A program made the position numbers and the translations under genes. Positions 1 through 8,609 of a stretch of DNA of 58,936 bases are shown piece after piece. The notes under the pieces were generated by a model. That model was not told the origin of the DNA. It ran no database searches and saw only the letters and a list, made by a program, of their open reading frames with translations. Source of the DNA: Hyalangium versicolor (GTDB lineage: Bacteria; Myxococcota; Myxococcia; Myxococcales; Myxococcaceae); assembly GCF_020103695.1 (NCBI RefSeq), contig NZ_JAHXBF010000048.1, positions 1 to 58,936 of the forward strand. Direction: 5' to 3'. How positions within the stretch are numbered: the stretch's first letter is position 1; every line of letters begins with the position of its first letter.

Positions 1-536
1 GAGCGGTGCATGGCGCCGACGAACGCCGTCATGGCGGCGCTGAAGCGGTCCATCCACGACCGGTCGGTGACGCCGAAGACGGCCTGGATGATCACGTCCA
101 GCGAGAGGGATTGGGTGAGGTGGTGGGCGGAGAACGGCTGCCCGCGCGGGAGCGCGTTGAGCCGCGCCAGCGTGAGGTCTCGGATGAGGGCGCCGTACGC
201 CTTCATCCGCGCGCCGTGGAAGGGGGGCGCCTGGAGCTTGCGCATGGCGCGGTGGCGATCGCCGGTCTGGATGAGGATGGAGTTCTCGCCGATGAGCGGC
301 GCCATCAGCTCGGCCTTGAGGGGATCGTAGATGCCGGGGTCCGCACCGAAGATGGTGCGGAGCCCCTCCGGCTCGCCGGTCACCACATATCCGCACTCCA
401 GTCCGGGGAGGTAGAACGGGTCGCCGTAGCGGTCGCGGCAGTCGCGGAACAGCTTGAAGGGATCCCGCATGTACCGCAGCTGCTGCAGGATGGCGCTGGG
501 GGGACCCTTCGGTAGCTTCGTCATCGGGTGGGTCAT
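1..536 (-). CDS. Cytochrome P450, N-terminal part (cut by window edge)
   Basis: Haem-thiolate monooxygenase; substrate unknown. The reading frame starts at ATG 534-536 (a second in-frame ATG is at 522-524) and runs without a stop to base 1, giving 178 codons. Typical bacterial P450 N-terminal features are visible: a Pro-rich start (KLPKGPP), RDPFKLFRDCRDRYGDPF at about 24-41, and the C-helix region GENSILIQTGDRHRAMRK at about 83-100 followed by PPFHG. The His-Arg of the C helix normally contacts the haem propionate. The I-helix, ExxR and the Cys ligand lie beyond the window, so integrity cannot be judged. It has no partner redox gene inside the window. Family call is secure; function is not. 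Confidence 0.9.
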   Translation of the reverse strand, partial: MTHPMTKLPKGPPSAILQQLRYMRDPFKLFRDCRDRYGDPFYLPGLECGYVVTGEPEGLRTIFGADPGIYDPLKAELMAPLIGENSILIQTGDRHRAMRKLQAPPFHGARMKAYGALIRDLTLARLNALPRGQPFSAHHLTQSLSLDVIIQAVFGVTDRSWMDRFSAAMTAFVGAMHR

Positions 537-782
537 GGGAGGATAATCGCATGTCGATACCGCGGTGGTGTTTGCTGGCATTGCCCGAGCTCGCCCAGGC
601 CGCCGTGGCCGCGGTGCTCCCCGAACTCGCTCTGGCCGCGCTGAGGAAGGACAGAAGCCCTCTTGGGCGTAGCGGGCGGGAGCAAAGCGGGAGGTGAGGG
701 ACGCTGACGAGGAGCCCATGAGCCGCACGCCGAGCTGGCGCAGAAGCCTTTCATCTCCAGCAGACACACGCCCGGGGCAGGC
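537..782. other. Intergenic stretch with a possible small-ORF relic
   Basis: This 246-bp gap separates two leftward genes. On the + strand, 551-697 encodes a 48-residue Leu/Ala-rich peptide (MSIPRWCLLALPELAQAAVA...). It resembles the short Trp-Leu-Pro-Glu-Leu-type ORFs that often precede transposon or recombinase genes in myxobacteria. After its stop, another short coding-looking stretch runs into the neighbouring gene in a shifted frame. I recognise no domain, and the relic interpretation is weak. Confidence 0.2.
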
Positions 783-1127
783 TCACTCTGGGACATATCC
801 TATGAACCCCTTGAGGATGGGGCCTCGTGCTTCGGATAGGAGACGCTCCAAGTCGGCGCGCTTCCCTTCTCTAAAGAGTTGGCGGATGCAGGCTCTTGCC
901 GTGGCGACCTCCGGCGGTTCGTCTCCAGAGGTAAAACGCTCACAGCGGCAGCGGGAATCCACTGCGTCAATGAGGGCGAGTGCCGACAGAGCCTGGTGTT
1001 GTCTCAAGAGGCTCGTGGCATTCTGATCCGCCTCATCGCAGAGACGCTGGCAGCGTTCCTGCCACCACACCCAGCCAATGGCAGCTACCACGGCAACTAC
1101 GAACAGTGCACCGACTCGTGTCATCAT
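783..1127 (-). CDS. Small Cys-rich membrane-anchored protein, hypothetical
   Basis: A 114-residue protein. The start is placed at ATG 1125-1127, which puts a hydrophobic helix (VGALFVVAVVAAIGWVWW) at residues 4-22, a signal anchor or uncleaved signal. An upstream TTG at 1172 is possible but would bury this helix. The exported part has paired cysteines (CQRLC, CRC, and a later single Cys), suggesting disulphides in the periplasm, and a helical C-terminal region. There is no recognisable family. It is transcribed toward the P450 gene, 246 bp away, so cotranscription is unlikely. The helix and cysteine pattern support a real gene, but no function can be given. Confidence 0.55.
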   Translation of the reverse strand: MMTRVGALFVVAVVAAIGWVWWQERCQRLCDEADQNATSLLRQHQALSALALIDAVDSRCRCERFTSGDEPPEVATARACIRQLFREGKRADLERLLSEARGPILKGFIGYVPE

Positions 1128-1219
1128 AGTGTCAATCCCGGAATGAGAGGAAATGGTGCGTTGGTGCGACAATTCTCAATGAACAGCTGGCACCGGCCTA
1201 TATTGAGCAGACACATGCG

Positions 1220-2128
1220 TTAGAGGGAGTGTGCTCCCTCCCTGGCAAGGGTGACGGTTTCGTGCGCGATCGCGCGGAAGTTCGCCGCTGCGGGCATGAG
1301 CTGCGGACCTCGAAAGGCGACCGCCAGCTCCGCCCATCCGGAGGCGCCGCTCAGCGCCCTGAACACCACGCCCTTCGGTCGCAGGGCCTGGGCCGACATG
1401 GGCGCGATGGTGATTCCGAGGCCCGCTTCCACCATGCCGACAACCGAGGGCCAGGAGCTGGCTTCCTGGTGGATGAGCGGCGAGAAGCCCGCGCCGAGAC
1501 ACATGCTGGTGATCGTGTCGTGCAGGCCTGGAGCCGCGTGCCGAGGAAAGAGGATGAAGGGTTCGCTCGCCAGCGAGGCCAGCGCGACGACCTTCTGACG
1601 CGCTCTCGGGTGCCGTGCCGGAAGCGCCAGCACGAAAGGTTCCCGGAGCAACTGCTCGACCGTCACTCCGTCATGCAGAAACGGGCCCCGGACGATGGCG
1701 AGATCCAGATCGCCGGTGCTGAGCGCTACGCCGACGTCCAGCTTCTCGCGGTCATCGAGCTCGAGCTTCACCCCCGGAAACCGTGACCGGAACCGCAGCA
1801 CGATGCGAGGGAGGAGCCCGAGGGCCGACGACGCACTGAAGCCAACCCTCAGGGGTCCCGTTTCTCCCTGGGCCGCTCGCCGGACCGTGGACATCACCTC
1901 CACACGCCTCGCCAGCAGCTCCCGGGCGTCTTCGAGGAAGCGGCTCCCCGCGGAGGTCAGGGCCACGCGGCGACTTGTCCGGGTGAGCAGCTCCACCCCC
2001 AGCTCGGCCTCGAGCTTGCGGATCTGCTGGCTGAACGGCGGCTGGGCCATCCCTACCCGGGCAGCAGCCCGGCCGAAGTGCAGCTCCTCCGCTACCGCGA
2101 CGAAAAGCTGGAGCTGGCGGAATTCCAT
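1220..2128 (-). CDS. LysR-family transcriptional regulator
   Basis: 302 residues, normal LTTR length. The N-terminal winged helix-turn-helix spans about residues 1-60 (FGRAAARVGMAQPPFSQQ, then the wing ELGVELLTRTSRRV). The periplasmic-binding-protein-like effector domain fills about 90-295. Start ATG 2126-2128 matches the usual M-E-x-R-Q-L opening. It is divergent from the S9 peptidase gene, whose ATG is 76 bp away, and a near-perfect palindrome sits directly upstream of its own start codon (see 2130-2150). This is the classic LTTR arrangement for autoregulation and control of the divergent neighbour, so the peptidase gene is its likely target. The effector is unknown. Confidence 0.93.
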   Translation of the reverse strand: MEFRQLQLFVAVAEELHFGRAAARVGMAQPPFSQQIRKLEAELGVELLTRTSRRVALTSAGSRFLEDARELLARRVEVMSTVRRAAQGETGPLRVGFSASSALGLLPRIVLRFRSRFPGVKLELDDREKLDVGVALSTGDLDLAIVRGPFLHDGVTVEQLLREPFVLALPARHPRARQKVVALASLASEPFILFPRHAAPGLHDTITSMCLGAGFSPLIHQEASSWPSVVGMVEAGLGITIAPMSAQALRPKGVVFRALSGASGWAELAVAFRGPQLMPAAANFRAIAHETVTLAREGAHSL

Positions 2129-2129
2129 A

Positions 2130-2150
2130 TCCAGACGATATCCGTCTGGA
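2130..2150. promoter_or_regulatory. Palindromic operator, probable LysR box
   Basis: A perfect inverted repeat with 8-bp arms TCCAGACG and CGTCTGGA around a 5-bp centre (ATATC), starting one base beyond the LysR start codon. It contains the T-N11-A signature of LTTR sites and lies between the divergent LysR and peptidase genes. The peptidase side carries an A/T-rich GATATATT at about 2164-2171 that could be a -10 element. Confidence 0.6.
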
Positions 2151-2204
2151 TCCGGAGTGAAAGATATATTGGTGGTGCACGATCCCCTTTCCTACCTTGC
2201 GGTC

Positions 2205-4436
2205 ATGCAACGCCTCCTGTTCCGCCTCGGCATCCTGATCGCCACCCTCGCGGGCACTCCCACGCTGGCGGTCGAGCCCGGTGCTCCAGCGTCCGCCACG
2301 CCCGACACGCAGTTGCAGGCGCGGCTGGACCTCTCCGATCGGTACAGGCGGCTCCCGGAACTCATTCGAGACAGCCTGATCCCTCCGCAATGGCTCCGCG
2401 AGGGAGACCGCCTGATCTTCTGGTCGGTGCTGGGGACGGACGCAGGCACCTGGGTGCTGGTCCATGCTCGGACGGGAGCCATGAAGCCGCTGCTCTCCAG
2501 CGCCGAGCTGCGGACCCAGCTCTCGCAGCTGGTGGGGAAGCCGGTTCAGCTGCCGGACCAGCTGGGCTTCGCCATCGCTCCGGACCAGCAGGGGATCGTC
2601 TTCCGGATCGAGGACCGTTTCTTCGGCCTGGGCCTGTCGGATGGCCACGTCACGGCGCTGGCTCCGACCGATCTGGCCGCCCTGGCCCTGGCCCGAGGCA
2701 ACCTCCTCGCTCCCGACGGTCAAGCCCTCGCGGTGCAGCGCGAGGGAGGCTTCGCCGTGCTGGGGCGCGATGGAAACACGCGGCTCGAGCGCAGCGGCGA
2801 GGAGAACTACGACTGGCAGGTTCCCGAGAGAGCCTGGTCTCCCGACAGCCGCTTCCTGATGGTCTGGCGCAACGATATGCGCGGCGTTCACAAGATTCCG
2901 GTCGTGGACTACTCGAGCGCCCTGGAGCGAGTGACCCTGGCCCCCTACGTCAAGGCGGGCACGCCGCTGGGACGGTCGGAGCTCTACGTGGTCGAACCGA
3001 GCACCGGTCGCGTGACGCGCGTCCCTCCCGCGGAAGGAGAGACCTATGACTGGTTCGCCGGCTGGCGCCCCGGCAGCGGTGAGGCGCTGGTCCTTCACAT
3101 GTCGCGCGATGGCAAGCGACTGGACCTCTCCGCGATAGAGCCTGGCTCGGGGAAGCGCCGGCGGGTGCTGCGCGAGGAGCGGCCGGAGAGCTTCGTGGCC
3201 GGGCTGGACTTCGCTGAGGACGGCTGGGCACGCCAGGTCACACCGCTGCCGGACGACAGCGGCTTCCTCTGGTTGTCCGAGCGCGACGGATGGCGGCACG
3301 TCTATCTGTACGACTTCGCAGGCAAGCTCGTGCGCCAGGTCACCCGGGGCACCTTTCCCATCCATCAGGTGGTGGGCCTCGCGCCGAAAGGCGATGCGCT
3401 CTTCCTGCTGGCCTCCGCAGACAGCGCCGCGCCGTACGAGCAGTTGCTCTATCGGGGAAACCTCAAAGGCGGCGCGCTGAAGCGGATGTCGTCAGGCTCA
3501 GGCATGCACCGGATCATCTTCTCCCCTTCCGGCAACTACTACCTGGACTCATGGTCCTCTCGGACGCAGCCGCGGCTGCGGGACATGGTGTCCACGGACG
3601 GCAAGACACGCTTGCGTCTCGCGACGGCTGATGCGAGCGCCCTCGATGAGCTGGGCTACAAGCCTCCGGAGGCACTCACCGTCCTGGCTGCCGATGGCAC
3701 CACCCCCCTGCACGGCGTGCTCTACAAGCCGCGCGATTTCGACCCGGGCAAGCACTATCCGGTCATCGCCTATATCTACGCGGGACAATTCATCACAATG
3801 GTGCCCTGGAGCTTCATCGGCACCGCCGCGTCGCTCCAAGCCAACGGCACCGCGCAGATGGGCTTCATCGTCATGCTGCTCGATCCCCGGGGCACTCCGG
3901 GCCGGAGCAAAACCTTTCAGGACGCGACCTATGGCCGGGTCGGCCAGACCGAGATTCCCGACTACGTCGCGGGCCTCAAGCAGGTCGCCGCCACCCGTCC
4001 CTGGATGGACATGGAGCGTGTCGGAATCTACGGCCACTCGTGGGGCGGCTACTTCGCCCTGCGCGGCATGCTGACGGCTCCGGAGTTCTTCAAGGCCGGC
4101 TACGCGGGAGCCCCAGGCGCGCTGGAGGAGGAGGCGATCATCAACGAGCCCTACCTCGGCCTCCCCAGCGGGAATCCCGCCGGCTACCAGGCCGGGTCCA
4201 ACATGGCCCTGGCCGGGAACCTTCGAGGGTCGCTCAAGATGATGCATGGCTCCAGCGACGTGAACGCGTCCCTCTCCACGACGATGCGCATGGCCGACGC
4301 GCTGATCCGCGCAGGCAAGCACTTCGAGATGCTCATCATGCCGGGACAGCCCCACGGTCCCCTGCCGCCCGCGGACCGCTACTACTTCGATGACATCCAC
4401 CTCTTCTTCGTCCGAACCCTCGGCGGTCCACGCTGA
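2205..4436 (+). CDS. Prolyl oligopeptidase (S9) family serine peptidase, secreted
   Basis: 743 residues, DPP-IV/acylaminoacyl-peptidase-like. ATG 2205 is preferred over in-frame upstream codons because it gives a clean signal peptide (LLFRLGILIATLAGTPTLA, cleavage near residue 22) and because the upstream sequence is antisense to the LysR gene. An N-terminal beta-propeller (about 60-440, with repeated SPDSRFLMVW- and LSERDGWRHVYLYD-type strands) precedes the alpha/beta-hydrolase domain. The catalytic triad reads as Ser612 in GHSWGG, Asp685 in GSSDVNAS and His717 in GQPHG. It probably cleaves small peptides in the periplasm or outside the cell. It is likely controlled by the divergent LysR protein. 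All catalytic residues are intact. Confidence 0.93.
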   Translation: MQRLLFRLGILIATLAGTPTLAVEPGAPASATPDTQLQARLDLSDRYRRLPELIRDSLIPPQWLREGDRLIFWSVLGTDAGTWVLVHARTGAMKPLLSSAELRTQLSQLVGKPVQLPDQLGFAIAPDQQGIVFRIEDRFFGLGLSDGHVTALAPTDLAALALARGNLLAPDGQALAVQREGGFAVLGRDGNTRLERSGEENYDWQVPERAWSPDSRFLMVWRNDMRGVHKIPVVDYSSALERVTLAPYVKAGTPLGRSELYVVEPSTGRVTRVPPAEGETYDWFAGWRPGSGEALVLHMSRDGKRLDLSAIEPGSGKRRRVLREERPESFVAGLDFAEDGWARQVTPLPDDSGFLWLSERDGWRHVYLYDFAGKLVRQVTRGTFPIHQVVGLAPKGDALFLLASADSAAPYEQLLYRGNLKGGALKRMSSGSGMHRIIFSPSGNYYLDSWSSRTQPRLRDMVSTDGKTRLRLATADASALDELGYKPPEALTVLAADGTTPLHGVLYKPRDFDPGKHYPVIAYIYAGQFITMVPWSFIGTAASLQANGTAQMGFIVMLLDPRGTPGRSKTFQDATYGRVGQTEIPDYVAGLKQVAATRPWMDMERVGIYGHSWGGYFALRGMLTAPEFFKAGYAGAPGALEEEAIINEPYLGLPSGNPAGYQAGSNMALAGNLRGSLKMMHGSSDVNASLSTTMRMADALIRAGKHFEMLIMPGQPHGPLPPADRYYFDDIHLFFVRTLGGPR

Positions 4437-4486
4437 GCCGTTCGAGAACCGGGCGCTGGGAAGGCTGTGGCGCCCCGCAATCCTGG

Positions 4487-4535
4487 GGTAACAGCAGTGA
4501 CCAGGAGGCTCCTGCTCCTGGTCACCCGCGTTACC
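4487..4535. terminator. Large hairpin after the S9 peptidase gene
   Basis: Nested inverted repeat. The inner perfect 10-bp stem is GTGACCAGGA (4497-4506) with TCCTGGTCAC (4516-4525), loop 9. After a symmetric 4x4 internal bulge, an outer 6-bp stem GGTAAC (4487-4492) pairs with GTTACC (4530-4535). It lies 50 bp beyond the peptidase stop. There is no T-tract, so it could be an atypical terminator or another structured element. Confidence 0.45.
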
Positions 4536-4702
4536 AGGTGAGCAAGCGGAGCGCAGCGCACCCGCCTGGCAAGTCCCATGAATCGTTGAAGCCCATGGGA
4601 GAGTGAGATTCCGGTGTCGGCTGGCGTGCCGAATGCAGATGGCCTCGCGCGCACAATTGCTGACTGGCGCGCATGAGCGCCCGTGCGCCCGAGGAATCGA
4701 CC

Positions 4703-7261
4703 ATGAGGCAGGACATGAAGCGCAGGCATCCGTGGAGAGTTGCGCTCTTCGCGGGAGTGGTGTGGCTGGCCTGTGGAGCGCCCCTGGAGGAGCAAGGGCC
4801 CGGCGCCGAGCAGGTGTTGGGCACCCAGGAGCAGGCGCTGTGCTCGGGATTGGATGTGAGCGAGCTGACGCTGGAAGGGATCAGCTCGTTCGAGGGAGAA
4901 CTCTCGGGCGCCGGTACGTATGCGGTGTCGGGTCTGGCAGCCGGCGTGCGGCTGGAGTACCGGGTGGAAGGCACGCTGCAGGTGGCGGAAGAGCGCCTGG
5001 GCATCACGGGCGAGTGGTTCTACAGCCAGCAGGGGATGAGCTGTGGGGGGCACGCGGTGACGGTGACGGCCTACCCCATGGTGATTGACAGCAATGGCAC
5101 CCGCACCACGTGCTTCGCCTTCTCCAAGTCGTTGTCTCAAAACGTTCCGCAGGACTGCCCGGGTGGCCTCGCGGTGGGCAGCAAGCACTCGATGGAGTTG
5201 AAGACGGACGGCACCGTATGGACGTGGGGCAGCAATGAGGCGGGCCAACTGGGAAGCGGAAATCGGATCCGCTCCAATACTCCCCAGCGGGTGAGAGGGC
5301 TGAACGACGTCGTCGCCGTATCCGCTGGCAACAAGCACTCGGTGGCGTTGAAGCTGGATGGCACCGTGTGGACGTGGGGTAACAACAGCTCTGGTGAGCT
5401 GGGCGATGGGACGACCACGATGCGGATGTTGCCCGTGAAGGTGGTGGGCCTGAGCGACGTCGCAGCGGTGTCCGCGGGCGGATCCCACACACTGGCCTTG
5501 AAGAAGGACGGTACCTTGTGGGCGTGGGGCTACAACGGCTGGGGGCAGCTTGGGGACGGGACGGCGATCCAGCGCAACACGCCGGTTCAGGTGGTGGGGC
5601 TGAGCGGCATCAGCTCCATCTCCGCGGGCGCACACCACTCGGTGGCTCTGAAGATAGACAACACCGTCTATACGTGGGGGCTCAATTTCTGGGGGGCACT
5701 CGGAGACGGCACGACCACCAACCGCTCGCTTCCCATGCAGGTCTCGGGGCTCGGCGATGTCGTTGCCGTGTCCGCGGGCTTCTACCACACGCTGGCGCTG
5801 AAGGAGGACGGCACTGTCTTCGCCTGGGGCGACAACAGCCGAGGGGAATTGGGTGACGGGACGACGAACAACAGACTCCGGCCGTTACAGGTGCCGGGGC
5901 TCAGCAGCATCACCCGCATCGCCACCGGTAGCTACATCTCGGGTGCCCTGGAGCAGGATGGCACTGCGTGGGTTTGGGGAGTCAACTTCTATGGCCAGTT
6001 GGGAGACGGAACGACGGAGAACCGACTCACGCCCATGCCGTTGAGCGGCCTCACAGAGGTGAGTGACCTCGACATGGGGCAGGACCACATGGTGGCCGTG
6101 AAGGCGGATGGCACCCTCTATGCCTGGGGAGCCAATTACACAGGGCAGGTCGCCGATGGCAGCACCGCCAATCGCACTGCCCCCGTGCCGGTGGTGACCA
6201 ATGGCCTCAGAGCCGTGACAGGAGGCTCTGGCTTCACAATGGCCCTGAAGCAGGAGGGCCTCACGTATGCCTGGGGTCGCAACGTCGAGGGCGAACTCGG
6301 CAACGGAGGATCCGCTTCCCGTCCCGTGCCGGATCAGCCGGTGTCGAACCTCAACGGAGTCATCGATGCCCGCGCGGGCCTCCTGCACGCCCTGGCGCTG
6401 AAGGAGGATGGGACCGTCTGGACCTGGGGCTCCAACAGCGACGGCCGCCTGGGGGACGGAACCACCACGCTGCGACGGACGCCTGTGCAGGTGTCTGGCC
6501 TCGGCGGCGTGATCGCCATTGCCGCGGACGATAACCACTCGCTGGCGGTGAAGGCTGACGGCACGGTGTGGGCGTGGGGTTCCAATGCGTATGGCCAGCT
6601 CGGGGATGGGACCACCAGCACCCGGTTGACTCCGGTGCAGGTCGTGGGCCTCAGCGACGTCATCGCAGTCAGCGCGGGTGGGCCCCACTCGCTGGCCTTG
6701 AAGGTCGACGGCACGGTGTGGGCGTGGGGCTCCAACGTCAACGGCCAGCTCGGGGATGGGACCACCACCCAGCAGGTGATTCCCGTGAAGGTGGCGAGCC
6801 TCAGCGACATCATTGCAGTCAGCGCGGGTCAATCCCACTCCGTGGCGTTGAAGGCGGATGGCACTCTGTGGACATGGGGTGACAACTCCAGTGGCCAACT
6901 CGGAGATGGGACCACCACCCGCCGGCTGACGCCGGTGAAGGTGTCGGTCCTCACCGATGTGATCGCCGTGAGCGCGGGAGCGTCGCACTCGGTGGCGTTG
7001 AAGGCGGATGGTGCGGTATGGACTTGGGGCTACAACGCCAGTGGCCAGCTCGGAGATGGGACGGCCGCCACCCGGTTGATTCCCGTGAAGGTGCTCGGAA
7101 TCCCTCCGATCTCCGCCATCAGCACGGGTCACGCTCACTCCGTGGCCCTACAGAAAGACGGCACCCTGTGGGCTTGGGGGAGCAACAGCGATGGGGCGCT
7201 CGGAGATGGGACGACTACGGGCCGATGGGCGCCCGTGGCGGTGACTCACTTCGTTCAGTGA
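4703..7261 (+). CDS. RCC1-repeat lipoprotein, two predicted seven-bladed propellers
   Basis: 852 residues. ATG 4703 is chosen because GAGGA lies about 7 bases upstream and the protein then begins with a basic N-terminus, a hydrophobic stretch and Cys24 (VVWLAC), a lipoprotein-like signal although Trp at -3 is unusual. Residues 25-155 form a Cys-containing beta-rich region with no family I recognise. From about 156 to the end are 14 RCC1 repeats of about 51 residues, each with a [VL]-x-[TA]-W-G-x-N-x-x-G core followed by L-G-D-G-T. Fourteen is exactly two 7-blade propellers. RCC1 propellers bind proteins or act as scaffolds, so a surface or periplasmic role is likely. It follows the S9 peptidase by 266 bp, with a hairpin between. 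Confidence 0.9.
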   Translation: MRQDMKRRHPWRVALFAGVVWLACGAPLEEQGPGAEQVLGTQEQALCSGLDVSELTLEGISSFEGELSGAGTYAVSGLAAGVRLEYRVEGTLQVAEERLGITGEWFYSQQGMSCGGHAVTVTAYPMVIDSNGTRTTCFAFSKSLSQNVPQDCPGGLAVGSKHSMELKTDGTVWTWGSNEAGQLGSGNRIRSNTPQRVRGLNDVVAVSAGNKHSVALKLDGTVWTWGNNSSGELGDGTTTMRMLPVKVVGLSDVAAVSAGGSHTLALKKDGTLWAWGYNGWGQLGDGTAIQRNTPVQVVGLSGISSISAGAHHSVALKIDNTVYTWGLNFWGALGDGTTTNRSLPMQVSGLGDVVAVSAGFYHTLALKEDGTVFAWGDNSRGELGDGTTNNRLRPLQVPGLSSITRIATGSYISGALEQDGTAWVWGVNFYGQLGDGTTENRLTPMPLSGLTEVSDLDMGQDHMVAVKADGTLYAWGANYTGQVADGSTANRTAPVPVVTNGLRAVTGGSGFTMALKQEGLTYAWGRNVEGELGNGGSASRPVPDQPVSNLNGVIDARAGLLHALALKEDGTVWTWGSNSDGRLGDGTTTLRRTPVQVSGLGGVIAIAADDNHSLAVKADGTVWAWGSNAYGQLGDGTTSTRLTPVQVVGLSDVIAVSAGGPHSLALKVDGTVWAWGSNVNGQLGDGTTTQQVIPVKVASLSDIIAVSAGQSHSVALKADGTLWTWGDNSSGQLGDGTTTRRLTPVKVSVLTDVIAVSAGASHSVALKADGAVWTWGYNASGQLGDGTAATRLIPVKVLGIPPISAISTGHAHSVALQKDGTLWAWGSNSDGALGDGTTTGRWAPVAVTHFVQ
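5170..7255 (+). repeat. Tandem approximately 153-bp repeat units (RCC1 blades)
   Basis: Fourteen in-frame units recur about every 153 bp, each containing a variant of GTGTGGACGTGGGG followed by GGAGATGGGAC. Units 9-14 are more alike at DNA level than units 4-8, suggesting more recent internal duplication or gene conversion in the C-terminal half. Confidence 0.8.
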
Positions 7262-7372
7262 GTTCATCCGCACCCGAGCGCCCCCCTGCCCCTCCAGTGG
7301 CACATACAGGCTCTGCCCTCCAGGGCACCGTGCACGGCGCGGTAACGCACGTTTCCCAAGGAGAGCACGGCA

Positions 7373-7672
7373 ATGATCATCACTTCCAAGCATGAACTGG
7401 TGCGCACCATCCGAGAGATGGCGCGCACCCGCAAGGTCCAATTCGACAACAGTGGCGCGTTCCTCTTCAACTCGACCGCCCTGAACGAGCAGAAGGTGCT
7501 CGACATCCTCACCAACGCCACCGAAGGGGTCGTCACGATCCATCATGACCGAGCGGATCTGAACAAGTACTCGGTCACGTCCCCCGTCCACGATGCGGAG
7601 ATCTTCCTGGACGCGGATGTCCGCACCGAGCTGTGGGTGAGAGCCATCCTGCCCATCAACTTCTACAAGTGA
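7373..7672 (+). CDS. Conserved-looking small protein, hypothetical
   Basis: 99 residues, preceded by a strong ribosome site (AAGGAGAG, about 7 bases before ATG 7373). The sequence is mixed alpha/beta with many charged residues (ISTSK-type opening, then LVRTIREMARTRKVQF, and LNKYSVTSPVHDAEIF) and has no signal peptide or membrane helix, so it is probably cytoplasmic. No family is recognised. It lies 111 bp downstream of the RCC1 gene on the same strand and could be cotranscribed. Codon bias matches its neighbours, which supports a real gene. Confidence 0.6.
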   Translation: MIITSKHELVRTIREMARTRKVQFDNSGAFLFNSTALNEQKVLDILTNATEGVVTIHHDRADLNKYSVTSPVHDAEIFLDADVRTELWVRAILPINFYK

Positions 7673-7693
7673 TGGCGGGGAGTACCGCCCCGC

Positions 7694-8122
7694 TCAATCG
7701 CGCCCCTGGCTCAAGCTGAAGTCGCCATCCCTCACGACATAGTCGAGCCAGGGCGTGCCGTCGCCGTCCACAGCCATGGTGATGGGAAAGCCGCGGGGGG
7801 AGTCGTCACCCGCGACGCTCGAAACGGTGACATAGAAGCTGACGCTCGAGAGTCTCTCGACGCCCTTGAAGCCCTGGGGGATCGAGATCACGACAGGCTT
7901 CATCTTGTCGTCGTCGACACGGGCGGAGTAGCTGGTCAGCGAGATGACGTCGTAATCCGAGAGCTCGGGAAACTGCACGTCGCTGATGAGAAAGTCATAC
8001 GTCGCCCCTGCATGATTCCGCAGCTCCAGCCTCATCTCGGAGTCGTCAGCGCCGCATGCGGACAGGACACCGATCATGAGAGCCCAGAGCACGATGCGGG
8101 CTCTTTGCGTCAGGGCTTCCAC
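7694..8122 (-). CDS. Small lipoprotein, hypothetical
   Basis: 142 residues from GTG 8120-8122. A lipoprotein signal is clear: basic N-terminus (TQRAR), hydrophobic core (IVLWALMIGV) and lipobox LSAC with the lipidated Cys near residue 23. The +2 to +4 residues are Gly-Ala-Asp. The mature part is acidic and beta-rich, ending in GRD, with no known domain. The start codon overlaps by 13 bp the last codons of the degenerate reading frame upstream (8110-8450), suggesting this lipoprotein was once translationally coupled to a gene now reduced to a relic. Confidence 0.65.
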   Translation of the reverse strand: MEALTQRARIVLWALMIGVLSACGADDSEMRLELRNHAGATYDFLISDVQFPELSDYDVISLTSYSARVDDDKMKPVVISIPQGFKGVERLSSVSFYVTVSSVAGDDSPRGFPITMAVDGDGTPWLDYVVRDGDFSLSQGRD

Positions 8123-8450
8123 GCGACACCACCATTCATGTACGCGGGGATCACGGGCGGCTTGCCCGGGTTGCGCCAGACGGCGACCGGCTCCGGGTGA
8201 TCCAGCGCCTTGGGGCTGTCGCAGTCGAACGCCAGGTAGCTGCCTGATGATCCACCCCCTGCGACTGGATGAAGTGAGAAGCCCGGCCGATGAAGTCTCT
8301 CAGCGCACGAAACACCCGGGGGAAGTCGTCGAAGACAGCCTCGAAGGCTTTCGCCGCCGCCACGTCCACCGGGTAGTAATGCTTGCCTCCCAGCCAGTAA
8401 TCGAACATCCGGCCCGTGTTGGGCACTGTCGGCTCGGCCTCTTGCGTCAT
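8110..8450 (-). pseudogene. Chimeric relic: N-terminus of a SAM methyltransferase (PF04672 type) joined out of frame to another gene end
   Basis: From ATG 8450 the frame encodes VPNTGRMFDYWLGGKHYYP and VDVAAAKAFEAVF, then FIGRASHFIQSQGVD. This matches the N-terminus of the S-adenosyl methyltransferase family PF04672/DUF574 (P-N-x-x-R-x-x-D-Y-x-L-G-G-K). Similarity stops just where the SAM-binding glycine motif should follow. From about 8250 a different frame looks coding (GSYLAFDCDSPKALDHPEP then VAVWRNPGKP, ending at TGA 8110-8112) but does not resemble a methyltransferase and could be the C-terminus of an unrelated (perhaps SUKH-like) protein. A deletion fusing two genes, with a frame change near GGGGGTGGATC, explains this best. 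The product would be non-functional as an enzyme. Confidence 0.6.
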
Positions 8451-8609
8451 CTGCGCCCTCCCCTGTTCCCCGTGGCGTTCCCGGGAGCGTCAGCATAGCC
8501 GCAGCCCATCATCCAGCTCTCAACGAAAGGCAGAGGCCTCACTCCTGGAACCTCCGTCGACGTGAGCTTTGGGGTACCGTTCCGGCGTTTTCCCCCCGGT
8601 AACGCGCCC

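Noticed and set aside
1695..2204. N-terminal extension of the S9 peptidase frame
   Set aside because: It is Ser/Arg-rich, antisense to the LysR gene, and would hide the signal peptide that begins at 2205.
5170..7255. CRISPR-like or satellite array
   Set aside because: Units of about 153 bp are all in frame, encode RCC1 blades and lack spacer-repeat alternation.
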